Origin: JANNWF01 sp038205755
GTDB taxonomy: Bacteria > Pseudomonadota > Gammaproteobacteria > Xanthomonadales > Xanthomonadaceae
DNA: 64,000 bases
Assembly (NCBI GenBank): GCA_038205755.1
Contig: JBBRBN010000010.1
Location: forward strand, 1-64,000
Direction: 5' to 3'
Numbering within the stretch: the stretch's first letter is position 1; every line of letters starts with the position of its first letter. The notes under the pieces were generated by a model. The model was not told the origin of the DNA and searched no databases. It was given only the letters and a program-made list of their open reading frames with translations. The position numbers and the translations under genes are program-made. Shown here in pieces: positions 1 through 7,865 of this stretch.

Positions 1-1
1 G

Positions 2-498
2 GATCGCGCCGGTCGCGTCACCCAGATGACTTACGATCGCGCTAACCGGCTGATCGAGACAAGCTATCCCGATGCCAATGGCGATGATGTCAACGCGGCC
101 ATTAATCCGCGCATGCGCAGCATCTATGACGATGCCGGCCGAATGATCGAGTCCATCGACGAGAACGGCAACGCGACCACGTTTGAGTACGACGCCGCCG
201 GCCGCCGCACGCCACCCGCTTAGCCCCTGTGGGAGCGGCGGCAGCCGCGACGCTGACCGACGAATACGACCCCGCTGGTCGCCGCACCGCCACGGTCGAC
301 GCCGAAGGCCACCGCACCGAGTATCGCCACGATGCTGCCGGCCGCTTGATCGAGACGATCCGCGAAGTTGCCTCGACAACGCTCGAGTACGACCGCGCCG
401 GCCGCAAGACCAACGAAATCGACGCCCAAGGTCGCCGCACCGAATGCGCCTATGACACCCTCGGCCGCTTGCTCAAAGTCAGTTCGGGCGCTGCGTAA
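2..498 (+). pseudogene. RHS/YD-repeat protein fragment, frameshifted
   Basis: This is a fragment of an RHS-type protein, a family of large surface or secreted proteins often carrying toxins. The first frame runs in from the window edge and shows YD repeats such as YDRANRLIE and YDAAGRR, then stops at 221-223. The YD pattern resumes in another frame from about 250 (EYDPAGRRTATVDAEGHRTE, YDRAGRK, YDTLGRL) and stops at 496-498. A REP-like sequence lies exactly at the break. No RHS core or toxin tip follows, so the gene is broken and truncated. The family call is firm; the true 5' end is outside the window. Confidence 0.8.
225..251 (+). repeat. REP-like palindrome inside the RHS fragment
   Basis: The sequence CCCTGTGGGAGCGGCGGCAG followed by CCGCGAC has the conserved head (TGTGGGAGCGG) and the GCGGC/GCCGC palindrome of REP elements common in Pseudomonas and Xanthomonadales. 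It sits at the point where the RHS reading frame stops and shifts. No second copy was noticed in the window. Confidence 0.6.
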
Positions 499-935
499 GC
501 AACCTGCGGTCTTGGGCTCCTATCCGCCAACGGGAGAGCCCCGTTGCGGGCTGACCAGATGATCAACGCCGCATTCCACGCACCCGAATTCAAGCAACCC
601 AACGTGCAGATCGCGGCTTCAGTGATGAGCGCAGGTGAGCGCCACCGTGACGTGCTCGATGTCACCCCAGCCGAGCTGCCGCTTCTTGCTGGCGAATCCG
701 TTCATGACCCGAAGACATCACCTTCGAGGTCTACCGCGGAACCCGCGCGGCGAGCCAACTCTCTGCCGCACCCGAGAGGCGCCGATAGGGGTTTCCCCCT
801 TTCTTGCCTCCAGCGTTCTGAAGCCCCTCCGCACGCTTGGCCAATCACTCAAAAGCGGCCGAACTGATGATCCCTGCTGCCGCGCTTTTACGTATGTGCT
901 TGCAACGAGCCTAGGCTCCTGCTCAGGAACGCGCC
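499..935. other. Gap without a supported gene
   Basis: These 437 bases separate the RHS fragment from the FG-GAP gene. Short open frames exist on both strands, but none has a ribosome binding site, recognisable domain or convincing codon pattern. It is probably decayed accessory DNA. Confidence 0.5.
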
Positions 936-1994
936 ATGAAATCGATCCTTGCATCCGCCGTTCGGCCGCAAGCGACGGCACGACTTGTCCTCCCATGGTT
1001 GCTGGCCGGGGTGGCCTGCACGCCATGCGCGGCGCAGACGGCCTTGGTCGTCGGCATGGGCGAGGGCGGTGGCGCAGTGCGAACGTTCGACCCGGCGGGC
1101 GGCATAGTCGAATCGTTTCCGCTCGGCCCCCAGTACCTCGGCGGGGTGCGGGTGGCGCGCGGCGATGTCACCGGCGACCGCATTGCCGACATCGTGGTCG
1201 GAGCGGGAAGCAGCTTCGCGGGCCAGATCCGCCTGTTTGATGGTGCCAGCGGCGCGTTGATCCGCGACTTCGATGCTTTCCCTGGCGGCACGTTCGCTGG
1301 GGACGTGCAGATTGCTGTCGGCGACGTCAATGGCGATGGCCAAGCGGACATCATTGCAGGCCCCGGCCGCGGGCGTGCGGCGCACGTCAAGGTATTCGAC
1401 GGCCGCACTGGGGACCTGCTGATGGAGTTTTTCCCCTACGAGCCCGCATACGCCGGCGGCGCCTTTGTCGCCGCGGGTGACGTTAACGGCGACGGTAACG
1501 CCGACATCGCCGTCGCGCCGGCCTCTTCCGGCCAGCCTCACGTCACGGTGTTCAGCGGCAGAGACGGGGCCCTATTGGCAGAATTCATTGCATTCGATGA
1601 GCCCTACGTCGGTGACGGCGTGGGCGTTGCGATGGCCGACTACGACGGTGACGGCAAGGCAGACATCTCTACCATCAGCGGCGCGTCGCAGTCCGCCAGC
1701 GGACCGCACGTTAAGGTGTTTGATGGCGTAACGCTTACCGAACTCGCCAGTTTCTTCCCCTACCCGGGATTCACCGGCGGCGGGCGGCTGGCCAGTGGTG
1801 ATATCAATGGTGATGGCTTGGCCGACGTCGTCACCGCCGCTGGGCCGGGCGGCCTGCCGCGGGTCAGCCGCTTCCTTGCACCCGATGCGGTACCGGCCGG
1901 TGAGCAGTTGGTATTCGACCAGGCATACAGCGGCGGCGTGGTTGTCGCACTTGCATCGGAGAACATGGTGGTGTTCCGCGACGGCTTCGATTAG
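936..1994 (+). CDS. Secreted FG-GAP/VCBS repeat protein
   Basis: The protein has 352 residues, with an N-terminal signal peptide (hydrophobic LVLPWLLAGVACTPCAAQ, cleavage near residue 34). At least five FG-GAP-type calcium-binding loops follow, such as GDVTGDRIAD, GDVNGDGQAD, GDVNGDGNAD, DYDGDGKAD and GDINGDGLAD, spaced about 60 residues apart. This predicts a beta-propeller-like extracellular protein; no catalytic domain is visible. The extreme C-terminus reads VVFRDGFD and resembles the ends of two other secreted proteins in this window. The start is the ATG just before the signal peptide. The ligand or role is unknown. Confidence 0.85.
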   Translation: MKSILASAVRPQATARLVLPWLLAGVACTPCAAQTALVVGMGEGGGAVRTFDPAGGIVESFPLGPQYLGGVRVARGDVTGDRIADIVVGAGSSFAGQIRLFDGASGALIRDFDAFPGGTFAGDVQIAVGDVNGDGQADIIAGPGRGRAAHVKVFDGRTGDLLMEFFPYEPAYAGGAFVAAGDVNGDGNADIAVAPASSGQPHVTVFSGRDGALLAEFIAFDEPYVGDGVGVAMADYDGDGKADISTISGASQSASGPHVKVFDGVTLTELASFFPYPGFTGGGRLASGDINGDGLADVVTAAGPGGLPRVSRFLAPDAVPAGEQLVFDQAYSGGVVVALASENMVVFRDGFD

Positions 1995-2131
1995 CGGGAG
2001 GCGGCGGCAGGGTCATCCGGTAGCCGGTGATGCGGGAGCGGCGCTGCTCCCTGGATGGGGAGCCATTGATATCTGGCTACTCAGGATTTCGCTTTCTTCT
2101 CCAAGCGGTCAATCGGCTTAGGCGATTGCGA

Positions 2132-3616
2132 TCAGCCCGGCCCTTCAAAACCGTTGCGGAAGCCAATGCCCAGCAGATCAATAGCGCGCTCGGCATCGAC
2201 GATGCCGTGGCCGAATACTGCATTCGGCACGGCGCTGCCTTGAAAGCCACCGCAGCTTTGAGCGCTGGTGCGCGGCCGTGCGCTGGCGCGCATCAGCGCT
2301 TCGATGCGCTCAGGCTGGCCGCGCAGGCTGGGGTCGGCGCTCATCAGCAGCGCGGCGACGCCCGCGACGTGTGGGCCGGCCATGCTGGTGCCGCTGCTGT
2401 TGCCGTAGTTGCCGCCACGCGTGCTTGATCGCACGCCGACGCCGGGGCCGCTGACATCCGGTTTAAGTATGAGGCTGACGCCGTCTACGCTGGCCGGGCC
2501 GCGGCTGGAAAAGCCCGCGATGGCGTCGTTAATGTCGGTCGCGCCGACCGTAAAGCTGGCGGCATACGGAGCCGGTGCCGTATCGATACTGCCGCAGCCA
2601 GAGCCGCTGTTGCCGGCCGACACGACGACCAGAATACCGGCGGCGCGCAGATTGTTGACCGCGTCCTCCAACACGCCGACGGTCGCGCATCCTTCGATTG
2701 GCGGGCAGCCCCAGGAGTTGTTGATGATGTGCGGTGCTTTGCTCGGGTCAGGATTGTTGCCTGCCAGGTCGGTCGGCGCGAGAAACCACTGCAGACATTC
2801 GAGGTATGTTGCGGGTGTGCCCCAGCCGCGCTCCATATTGCGACAGCCGATCCAGCGCGCATCTGGCGCGACGCCGATTTGATTGGCAGCGCCGTCGTCG
2901 CCGACCATGGTGCCCATCGTATGCGTGCCGTGGTTGTTGTCGTCGCAGGGCGCTGCAGCACTCAAGCCGCAAACATTGCTTCCAGTATTCACCAATGCAT
3001 GGATCGCGTCGTGCCACGCGTAGTTGTGATCGGCGTTGCTACCGTCCCAACCGCGATAGGCTTTTTGCAGCGCCGGATGATTCCACTGATAGCCGGTGTC
3101 TTGACCCGCAATGACGACCCCTTGGCCACGAAAACCGCGCGCCCAAACTGCGGGCGCATTGACTCGCTGCACGCCCCATTCGATGGCAGTAATCGACTTC
3201 TGCGACCTCGGCATCGCCGGCGGCAGGCGCTGGCCAAGCGTCGGGTTGGCGCTGATCTGAATTACCTCAGGCAGCATCGCCAGCGCCACCAGCGTTTTGG
3301 CGTCCACGTGCGCCCACACGGCGTTGACGATCCAAAACGGCTGATGTGTCGAACCGCTCTGGCGCAACAGCGTGACCACCTGGCGTTGACTTGCGCTAGC
3401 TGACTGCCGCAAGCGAGTACCCGCCGCCGCCACCTTGTCGTCGAACCGCGCGCTGCGCAGTTCAGCAAGTTTTGGGTCGGTGCCGGAGACGTGAATCAGC
3501 ACTTCAACCCGTTCGCCTTTTTGCAGCGCGACAAACAACTGGGGATCGGCTTTCTCGCCCGCGCGAACGGTCAGCGCAGATAACAGAAGCAGCAGTGTGA
3601 ACGTCAATCTAGACAT
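2132..3616 (-). CDS. Secreted subtilisin-like serine protease (S8)
   Basis: This is a secreted peptidase of about 494 residues. The Met at 3616 is preferred because it opens a clean signal peptide (MSRLTFTLLLLLSALTVRA) and has GGAAA about eight bases upstream; an upstream Met at 3643 abuts a repeat. A propeptide-like region precedes the S8 catalytic domain. The triad is visible: Asp in AGQDTGYQWNHP, His in NNHGTHTMGT, and Ser in SSGTSMAGPHVAG. The oxyanion Asn is probably in VVSAGNSGSG. The protein ends IGFRNGFEGPG, a C-terminal motif shared with other secreted proteins here. Substrate is unknown. The family assignment is certain. Confidence 0.95.
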   Translation of the reverse strand: MSRLTFTLLLLLSALTVRAGEKADPQLFVALQKGERVEVLIHVSGTDPKLAELRSARFDDKVAAAGTRLRQSASASQRQVVTLLRQSGSTHQPFWIVNAVWAHVDAKTLVALAMLPEVIQISANPTLGQRLPPAMPRSQKSITAIEWGVQRVNAPAVWARGFRGQGVVIAGQDTGYQWNHPALQKAYRGWDGSNADHNYAWHDAIHALVNTGSNVCGLSAAAPCDDNNHGTHTMGTMVGDDGAANQIGVAPDARWIGCRNMERGWGTPATYLECLQWFLAPTDLAGNNPDPSKAPHIINNSWGCPPIEGCATVGVLEDAVNNLRAAGILVVVSAGNSGSGCGSIDTAPAPYAASFTVGATDINDAIAGFSSRGPASVDGVSLILKPDVSGPGVGVRSSTRGGNYGNSSGTSMAGPHVAGVAALLMSADPSLRGQPERIEALMRASARPRTSAQSCGGFQGSAVPNAVFGHGIVDAERAIDLLGIGFRNGFEGPG

Positions 3617-3644
3617 CGTGTTTCCGGTCGGCACTAGCGTCATG

Positions 3645-3988
3645 CTAGCAGCCTGTCGGACTTAGCCCGCATGTTTCATGAATCTCGCGCTCCCTCGCTT
3701 GTCTCTTGTCCGCGCAGGAGACTACCTCAGTCGGTCGTATGGCCCGCTACGCCGCTCCTTCGAAAAATCTCCTGTGCGAACAACATCCTGCGCGATCATC
3801 GCGCGAATTCATGAAATAGGCGGGTTAGGTCGGCCGGGCTGCAAATCCGTCTGCGCGGCCCGAGTGTTCAAAAAAAGTGCACGCCGCCAATTCTTGGCCC
3901 ATAGCGCTGCTATGGGCCAAGAATCGTCGTTGTCTGTCCTCACGCAGCCAGCAATCGCCTCGGCGGGCTAAGTCCGACAGGCTGCTAG
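3645..3988. repeat. Modular inverted-repeat element, complete copy A
   Basis: This is a 344-bp non-coding element bounded by perfect 26-bp terminal inverted repeats (3645-3670 and 3963-3988, starting CTAGCAGCCTGTCGGACTTA). Module 1 (about 3666-3823) is bounded by CCCGCATGTTTCATGAAT in inverted orientation and contains a nested hairpin around CAGGAGA/TCTCCTG. Module 2 (about 3824-3962) contains a 16-bp perfect stem with a 3-base loop (3890-3905 with 3909-3924). No transposase and no clear target duplication are visible. Related copies occur at seven other places in the window. It probably belongs to a MITE- or REP-like non-autonomous family. Confidence 0.9.
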
Positions 3989-4031
3989 ACAGCTTAACGT
4001 GATGGAATGTGCGTGAGGTTTGCCTCACGTA

Positions 4032-4553
4032 TCAGTTGCCGCAGTGCTCAAGCGCATCTGCCTGCTGGGTTCCTGAGGTCGTCAGGATGCTCACCTTAAC
4101 TCTGACAAAGCTGCCCGCGCACTCGCTATCGCAACTCAATTCGATGCTTGATCGATCTGAGATCGTCACGCGAACGCTGTCATTCGCGTAGTAGTCCGAC
4201 CCTAACAGACCGGTCAGCTGATGCTCAATACCGTTGATTCCAATGCGTGCGAGGCTGCTCGCCAATGGCGAGTCTGGATCGCGAGTCTGAGCATCGATGG
4301 TTAGAAAAGGACCAGTAGCGCCATACGCGACATCTTTCGCTTGCTGCGCGGTCAGCGCGTGGCCCTCGTCTTTACGCAACAGAGCCAAGTCAAGATAGGC
4401 GCACCCAGCGTTTTGCAGTCCATGCGTCAGCGGGGTGATACGCGGCGGTGCGCTTAGCGCGCAGGCGCTGGAGAGAAGAAGCGACGCTGCAAGCATGGCG
4501 CGGTGCGCGCTCACGCTTCGGCCTGCAGCGCGGAGGCGGGCGGAACACGCCAT
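4032..4553 (-). CDS. Hypothetical secreted protein
   Basis: The longest frame gives 173 residues. A shorter start (Met20, at 4496) would put the hydrophobic segment MLAASLLLSSACALSAPP at the very N-terminus, as expected for a Sec signal or possible lipoprotein signal. The longer start has AAGGA about 13 bases upstream, so the start is undecided. The mature part has Cys pairs near the C-terminus (ELSCDSECAGSF) and ends with a Cys, which suggests a periplasmic disulphide-bonded protein. I do not recognise the family. Confidence 0.55.
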   Translation of the reverse strand: MACSARLRAAGRSVSAHRAMLAASLLLSSACALSAPPRITPLTHGLQNAGCAYLDLALLRKDEGHALTAQQAKDVAYGATGPFLTIDAQTRDPDSPLASSLARIGINGIEHQLTGLLGSDYYANDSVRVTISDRSSIELSCDSECAGSFVRVKVSILTTSGTQQADALEHCGN

Positions 4554-4719
4554 TCAATAGGCGACTGTCCTTGGCCGCCCAGCCAACGATTGGCCGCGCT
4601 GCAATGCCCGCAGCCAACAAAGCCGCGATGCGCTGCCAGCGGCGATGGATGCGTTGTGCGCATGACGCAGTGTCGGCGACCTATCATTGCGCCCATTTTT
4701 TTTGTGCGTAGGCACCCTA

Positions 4720-4853
4720 GAGCATAAAAACCAGCCCCTCGCGCTCGCGGGCCAAGCACTCCACGATGGCGTCGGTGAAGCCTTCCCGGCCGCGATTGGC
4801 ATGGCTGCCGGGCTTGAAGTATACAGCCGGCTTTGATGCAGCCGGCTTGGATC
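4720..4853 (-). pseudogene. 3' remnant of an unidentified gene
   Basis: On the minus strand an open frame without a start codon encodes about 44 residues that look protein-like (KPGSHANRGREGF, DAIVECLARERE) and stop at 4720-4722. Its upstream side is an imperfect triplicate of AAGCCGGCTG (about 4815-4868), and a stop codon precedes it. It looks like the last residues of a lost gene; the family is not recognised. Confidence 0.3.
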
Positions 4854-4873
4854 AGCCGGCTTGGACACCCACA

Positions 4874-5110
4874 TCAAGACAGAGACGGATGATGTGGGTT
4901 GGTGTCCACGGTTCCGCCCTCCACCGGCAAGTTGGTCAGCAGCATCCACTTGATCAGGGCCTGCCCGGGCGCGGGGTTTTCTTCCCGCGCCAGGATCGCG
5001 GTCACCTCGATCGGGCCGCGGTGTGCGTGCTCCTGGGGCGCCTGCAGCGTCACGCGCAGGCTTTGCGTGATGCGCCGCCCGCGGCGCGCTGGCCGCAAAC
5101 ACGGGGCGGC
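4874..5110 (-). pseudogene. IS4-family (Tn5-like) transposase remnant
   Basis: A minus-strand frame contains REENPAPGQALIKWMLLTNL followed by PVEGG. This matches the W-x-LLT-x-LPV region before the catalytic Glu domain of Tn5-type IS4 transposases. Just after it, where the family continues with the Y-x-x-RW-x-[IV]E region, the sequence turns into unrelated residues and stops at 4874. No inverted repeats and no catalytic DDE set remain, so this is a short relic next to the tRNA gene. Confidence 0.55.
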
Positions 5111-5398
5111 AGCGCCGCTCGGAGGTCGGCATCCATTCTGGCGGGCTCCATCGGGTCGGGACGATGGGGCGGATTGGCTCAGGGATGCTGACACTTGTTC
5201 AGTCCTTGAGGGGTGTGGGTAGCGATGTGGCGTTGACCGTCGCAGAGGGAGCCGTGGCGATGATCGCGGTCGGGAAAGAATCCAGACCCGAACGGCGGCA
5301 AATGGGGCGAGTCCAGTGCAAACGGCAAAAAAACGGCAAATGAAACGCGCGCCGCGCAAACAAAAACGGCCTGCATCGCTGCAAGCCGTTGTTGTATA

Positions 5399-5474
5399 TG
5401 GTGGCCAGGGGCGGAATCGAACCGCCGACACGGGGATTTTCAGTCCCCTGCTCTACCAACTGAGCTACCTAGCC
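5399..5474 (-). tRNA. tRNA-Phe (GAA)
   Basis: This 76-nt cloverleaf lies on the minus strand with encoded CCA. The acceptor stem GGCTAGG pairs with CCTGGCC (one G-U pair). The D-arm AGCTCAGTTGGTAGAGC, anticodon stem GGGGA/TCCCC with loop CTGAAAA (anticodon GAA), and T-arm GGCGGTTCGATTCCGCC are all present. Transposase and gene debris lie just beyond its 3' end, which suits tRNA genes as insertion sites. Confidence 0.97.
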
Positions 5475-5625
5475 AAACGATGCCCCGCGCCGACGTCACG
5501 TCGGGCGGAGCCGCGCATTAAATAGCGCGGGCGCGGGCTACGTCAAGCCTTGACCTTCATGATGACCGGCTGAACGGTGTTCGGTGACGTCGCGCTGCCG
5601 GCGTACTGAAGGGGCAAGAATAGGC

Positions 5626-6075
5626 ATGAATCGTCTGAACAAGGATCGGCAAGTGACCGAACTCAAGGTCTCAAGAGCGAATCGAGTCGCGGCCGCCGTT
5701 ACCGTGCTCGTCTGCCTCACGCTGCTGGCTGCCTGTGCCACGTCGCCCGGCCCGCGCGAACGTGAGGCCGCACGGCTGGCGGAATTCGAGGCCGTGGCGG
5801 GTGAGCCGGTGGACAGTTTCAACTTCTGGGACCTGCAGCGCTGGGAGCTGCTCGGCCCGCAGTCGGTTGCGGTGTGGACGCGGGTCAACCAGGCTTGGTT
5901 GATCGATGTCGAGTTGCCGTGTTTTGGCCTTGAATTCGCTCCTGCAATCGCGCTGTCTTCCAGTCAGAACCGGGTCTCGCGGCGTTTCGATTCGGTGCTG
6001 TTCGGCCGCGAGCGCTGCCAGATCAGCCAGATTCGTCCGGTTGACGGGAAGGCGCTCAAGGCGGCCCGACGCTGA
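5626..6075 (+). CDS. DUF6491 family lipoprotein
   Basis: A small lipoprotein of about 149 residues with a hydrophobic N-terminal segment ending in the lipobox LLAAC. The mature part matches the DUF6491 family, common in Xanthomonadales, through the pattern AGEPVDSFNFWDLQRWELLG and a conserved Cys pair (LPCFGLEFA and GRERCQISQIRPVD). Function is unknown. Two starts are possible: ATG at 5626 (used), or GTG at 5653, which has AAGGA seven bases upstream. Its 3' end overlaps the convergent HutD-like gene by 20 bases. Confidence 0.75.
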   Translation: MNRLNKDRQVTELKVSRANRVAAAVTVLVCLTLLAACATSPGPREREAARLAEFEAVAGEPVDSFNFWDLQRWELLGPQSVAVWTRVNQAWLIDVELPCFGLEFAPAIALSSSQNRVSRRFDSVLFGRERCQISQIRPVDGKALKAARR

Positions 6076-6640
6076 CCAGCAGAAGCTCTCCGCCGCCCTC
6101 CAGCAGCAGGCGTCGGCGCCCAACGCCGACGTTGTTGACACGCAGGCTGTCGCCTTGGGCGAGGGAGATCAGCCGGTCACCTTCTCGAACCCGCAGCTGC
6201 CCGCCGATCAAATAGACCAGCCAGTGGGTCTGCGGCTCGGCAAAGATCAGCAGCGTCCCCACCAGCGGTCGATGGTGGAGCGCAGCGCAGACCCGCTGCG
6301 GATCGTGGAACAGGTTGAAGACCCGGACCGGGCCGTCGAGCAGCGCGCACGCCGGCGCCTGTCCACCGTCGTATGCGATTCGGCCGTGCGGCGGCAGGCT
6401 GCTCAACCCGCTGCCGTCGGCGAAAGTCAGATTGAAGCCATTGCCTTCCAGCAGCACCTGCTGGCGCTGCAGTCCCGAAAAGGCGGAAAACTGGCAGTCG
6501 TGGTCGATCTCGGCGATCGACACGCGCCAGACCTCGCGGCCGGCGTCATCGGATTCGCGGGCGATCTCCCGCGACCAGCCCAGCGCGTTGCGCCAGCGGA
6601 CACGTCGATACTCGAAGGCTGGCAGCAGCTCAAGAGCCAT
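6056..6640 (-). CDS. HutD/Ves family cupin-like protein
   Basis: A 194-residue protein matching the HutD/Ves family: N-terminal YRRVRWRNALGWSREIA, a central SxAEID-type segment (VSIAEIDHDCQFSAFSGLQR), then beta-rich cupin-like segments. The family is linked to histidine utilisation, where its exact role is uncertain, or to cold stress (Ves). No hut genes are nearby. The start codon lies four bases after the stop of the upstream SET-domain gene, so the two are probably cotranscribed and translationally coupled. Confidence 0.75.
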   Translation of the reverse strand: MALELLPAFEYRRVRWRNALGWSREIARESDDAGREVWRVSIAEIDHDCQFSAFSGLQRQQVLLEGNGFNLTFADGSGLSSLPPHGRIAYDGGQAPACALLDGPVRVFNLFHDPQRVCAALHHRPLVGTLLIFAEPQTHWLVYLIGGQLRVREGDRLISLAQGDSLRVNNVGVGRRRLLLEGGGELLLVSVGPP

Positions 6641-6644
6641 GGGG

Positions 6645-7106
6645 TCAGCCGAGCAGTCTGGCCAGGTCAGTGGTTGATCGTCGCAGGCTTTCGCGGCCGC
6701 TCCAGCCGATGATCGGTTGACCGGTGTCGGCGTCGGTGAACGATTCGGCTTCGCCTTCTGGCAGCAGGTGCCGGTAATCAATCGTCAGCTCGTCATCCGG
6801 GGTAATCGGGCCGGCCGCAAACACAAATCCCAAGTGCCACAGGCCATTGGGCTGGAAGCTGTGGTTGATGTAGCACTCGTCCGGCCAGTCGAGGCTGACG
6901 GTGTAGAACTCCTCGAACCAGCGGACGCTGGCGGCGCGCGCCGCGGCTGGATCGGACATGGTGTCGAGCTCGGCCCAGCGATGCACGCGGGGTATCGCGT
7001 CAGGGGCAACGATCACGCTGCCGGCGGCGACCGCCTGGGCGAGAAATACGCCGCTGCCGGCACCGGCGATACGGGAGGGTTCGACGCGGTAGACGGGAAT
7101 GATCAC
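6645..7106 (-). CDS. SET-domain protein, short form
   Basis: A 153-residue protein with a SET-like fold. The N-terminus SRIAGAGSGVFLAQAVAAGS matches the SET start, and CYINHSFQPNGLWHLG with DELTIDYRHL correspond to the NHS and Y motifs that bind S-adenosylmethionine and the target lysine. The usual insert region is short, and the C-terminal Cys cluster (post-SET) is absent. It is a predicted protein lysine methyltransferase of unknown substrate, leading a two-gene unit with the HutD-like gene. Confidence 0.75.
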   Translation of the reverse strand: MIIPVYRVEPSRIAGAGSGVFLAQAVAAGSVIVAPDAIPRVHRWAELDTMSDPAAARAASVRWFEEFYTVSLDWPDECYINHSFQPNGLWHLGFVFAAGPITPDDELTIDYRHLLPEGEAESFTDADTGQPIIGWSGRESLRRSTTDLARLLG

Positions 7107-7115
7107 CGCGCAATT

Positions 7116-7292
7116 CTAGCCGGCATGTTCAATGAGTTCGCGCGCTGATCGCGCAGGGTGCTGGTCTCTCAAGCGGTTTTCGGAAGCAACGTCGTATCGG
7201 GTGATCCACCCGGCTGCGGGAAACGTCTGGTGCGGACAAGAGGCAAGCCGGAGCGTGTGAGATTCATGACGCTGCAGGCGGGTGACTCCGAC
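7116..7292 (-). repeat. Decayed copy of the modular repeat (copy G)
   Basis: In the reverse orientation, the sequence retains scattered module 1 blocks: CTAGCCGGCATGTTCAATGA, TTCGCGCGCTGATCGCGCAG, GGTGCGGACAAGAG and GAGATTCATGA. The middle is rearranged and the terminal repeat is degraded. It lies between the SET and ComEA-like genes. Confidence 0.6.
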
Positions 7293-7327
7293 GCCGGGCG
7301 CCGCGCGCACCCATGCGGCGCGCGCCC

Positions 7328-7354
7328 GCCCGGCCCCGCGATGCGGGACCGGGC
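7328..7354 (-). terminator. GC hairpin after the HhH gene
   Basis: A 12-bp stem with one G-T pair (7328-7339 with 7343-7354) and a 3-base loop lies just past the stop of the ComEA-like gene on the minus strand. There is no T-tract, so termination is only likely. Confidence 0.4.
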
Positions 7355-7367
7355 AGTCGCAATCCGA

Positions 7368-7673
7368 TCAGTTGCTGGGCTTGACTGCCGCCACCGGGGT
7401 CGGGGCGCTGACCACGATCACGTCGCGGTTCTTTTCCACCGTGGCCAGGCCAATGCCGCGGACGTCGGCCAGCTGGTCGGCGCTCTTGAACGGTCCGTTC
7501 TGTTCGCGGTGGGCAACGATGGCTTCGGCCTTGGCCGGTCCGACGCCGTTCAGGCCGGAGGCGAGGGCGGCGGCATTGTCGCGGTTGATGTCGACCTTGC
7601 CAGCGGCAAAGGCGGAGACGGAAACGAGCAGCGACAGGACCAGGGCGGTCAGCAGGCGGGAGATGGCGTTCAT
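7368..7673 (-). CDS. ComEA-like helix-hairpin-helix secreted protein
   Basis: A 101-residue protein with a signal peptide (LLTALVLSLLVSVSAFAA, cleavage near residue 24). The mature part is two helix-hairpin-helix motifs (LNGVGPAKAEAIVAHREQNG and RGIGLATVEKNRDVI) of the ComEA type, which bind double-stranded DNA without sequence preference. It is probably periplasmic and may serve DNA uptake. The start is fixed by a GAGGAAA site six bases upstream. The family usually has 80-110 residues. No other competence genes are adjacent. Confidence 0.85.
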   Translation of the reverse strand: MNAISRLLTALVLSLLVSVSAFAAGKVDINRDNAAALASGLNGVGPAKAEAIVAHREQNGPFKSADQLADVRGIGLATVEKNRDVIVVSAPTPVAAVKPSN

Positions 7674-7865
7674 GGTGTTTTCCTCATTGGGTAGTGGGTT
7701 GGGGTTGACTGGGCGGCGAGTGCTGCGCCAGTGGGGACATTCTTCCGTTCCCGGGCTTGGCTGGGGATCAGCGGAGTTGGGCGCTGCCACGAGGCAATTT
7801 GCGCGGCGTGCTGTAGGCGTTTTCCTACAGCCCGACGCGTCACGCTCCCGGGCCGGATAGAATCC

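Noticed and set aside
544..1240. Several plus-strand frames before and across the FG-GAP gene
   Set aside because: No ribosome site or family; the FG-GAP frame explains the region after 936.
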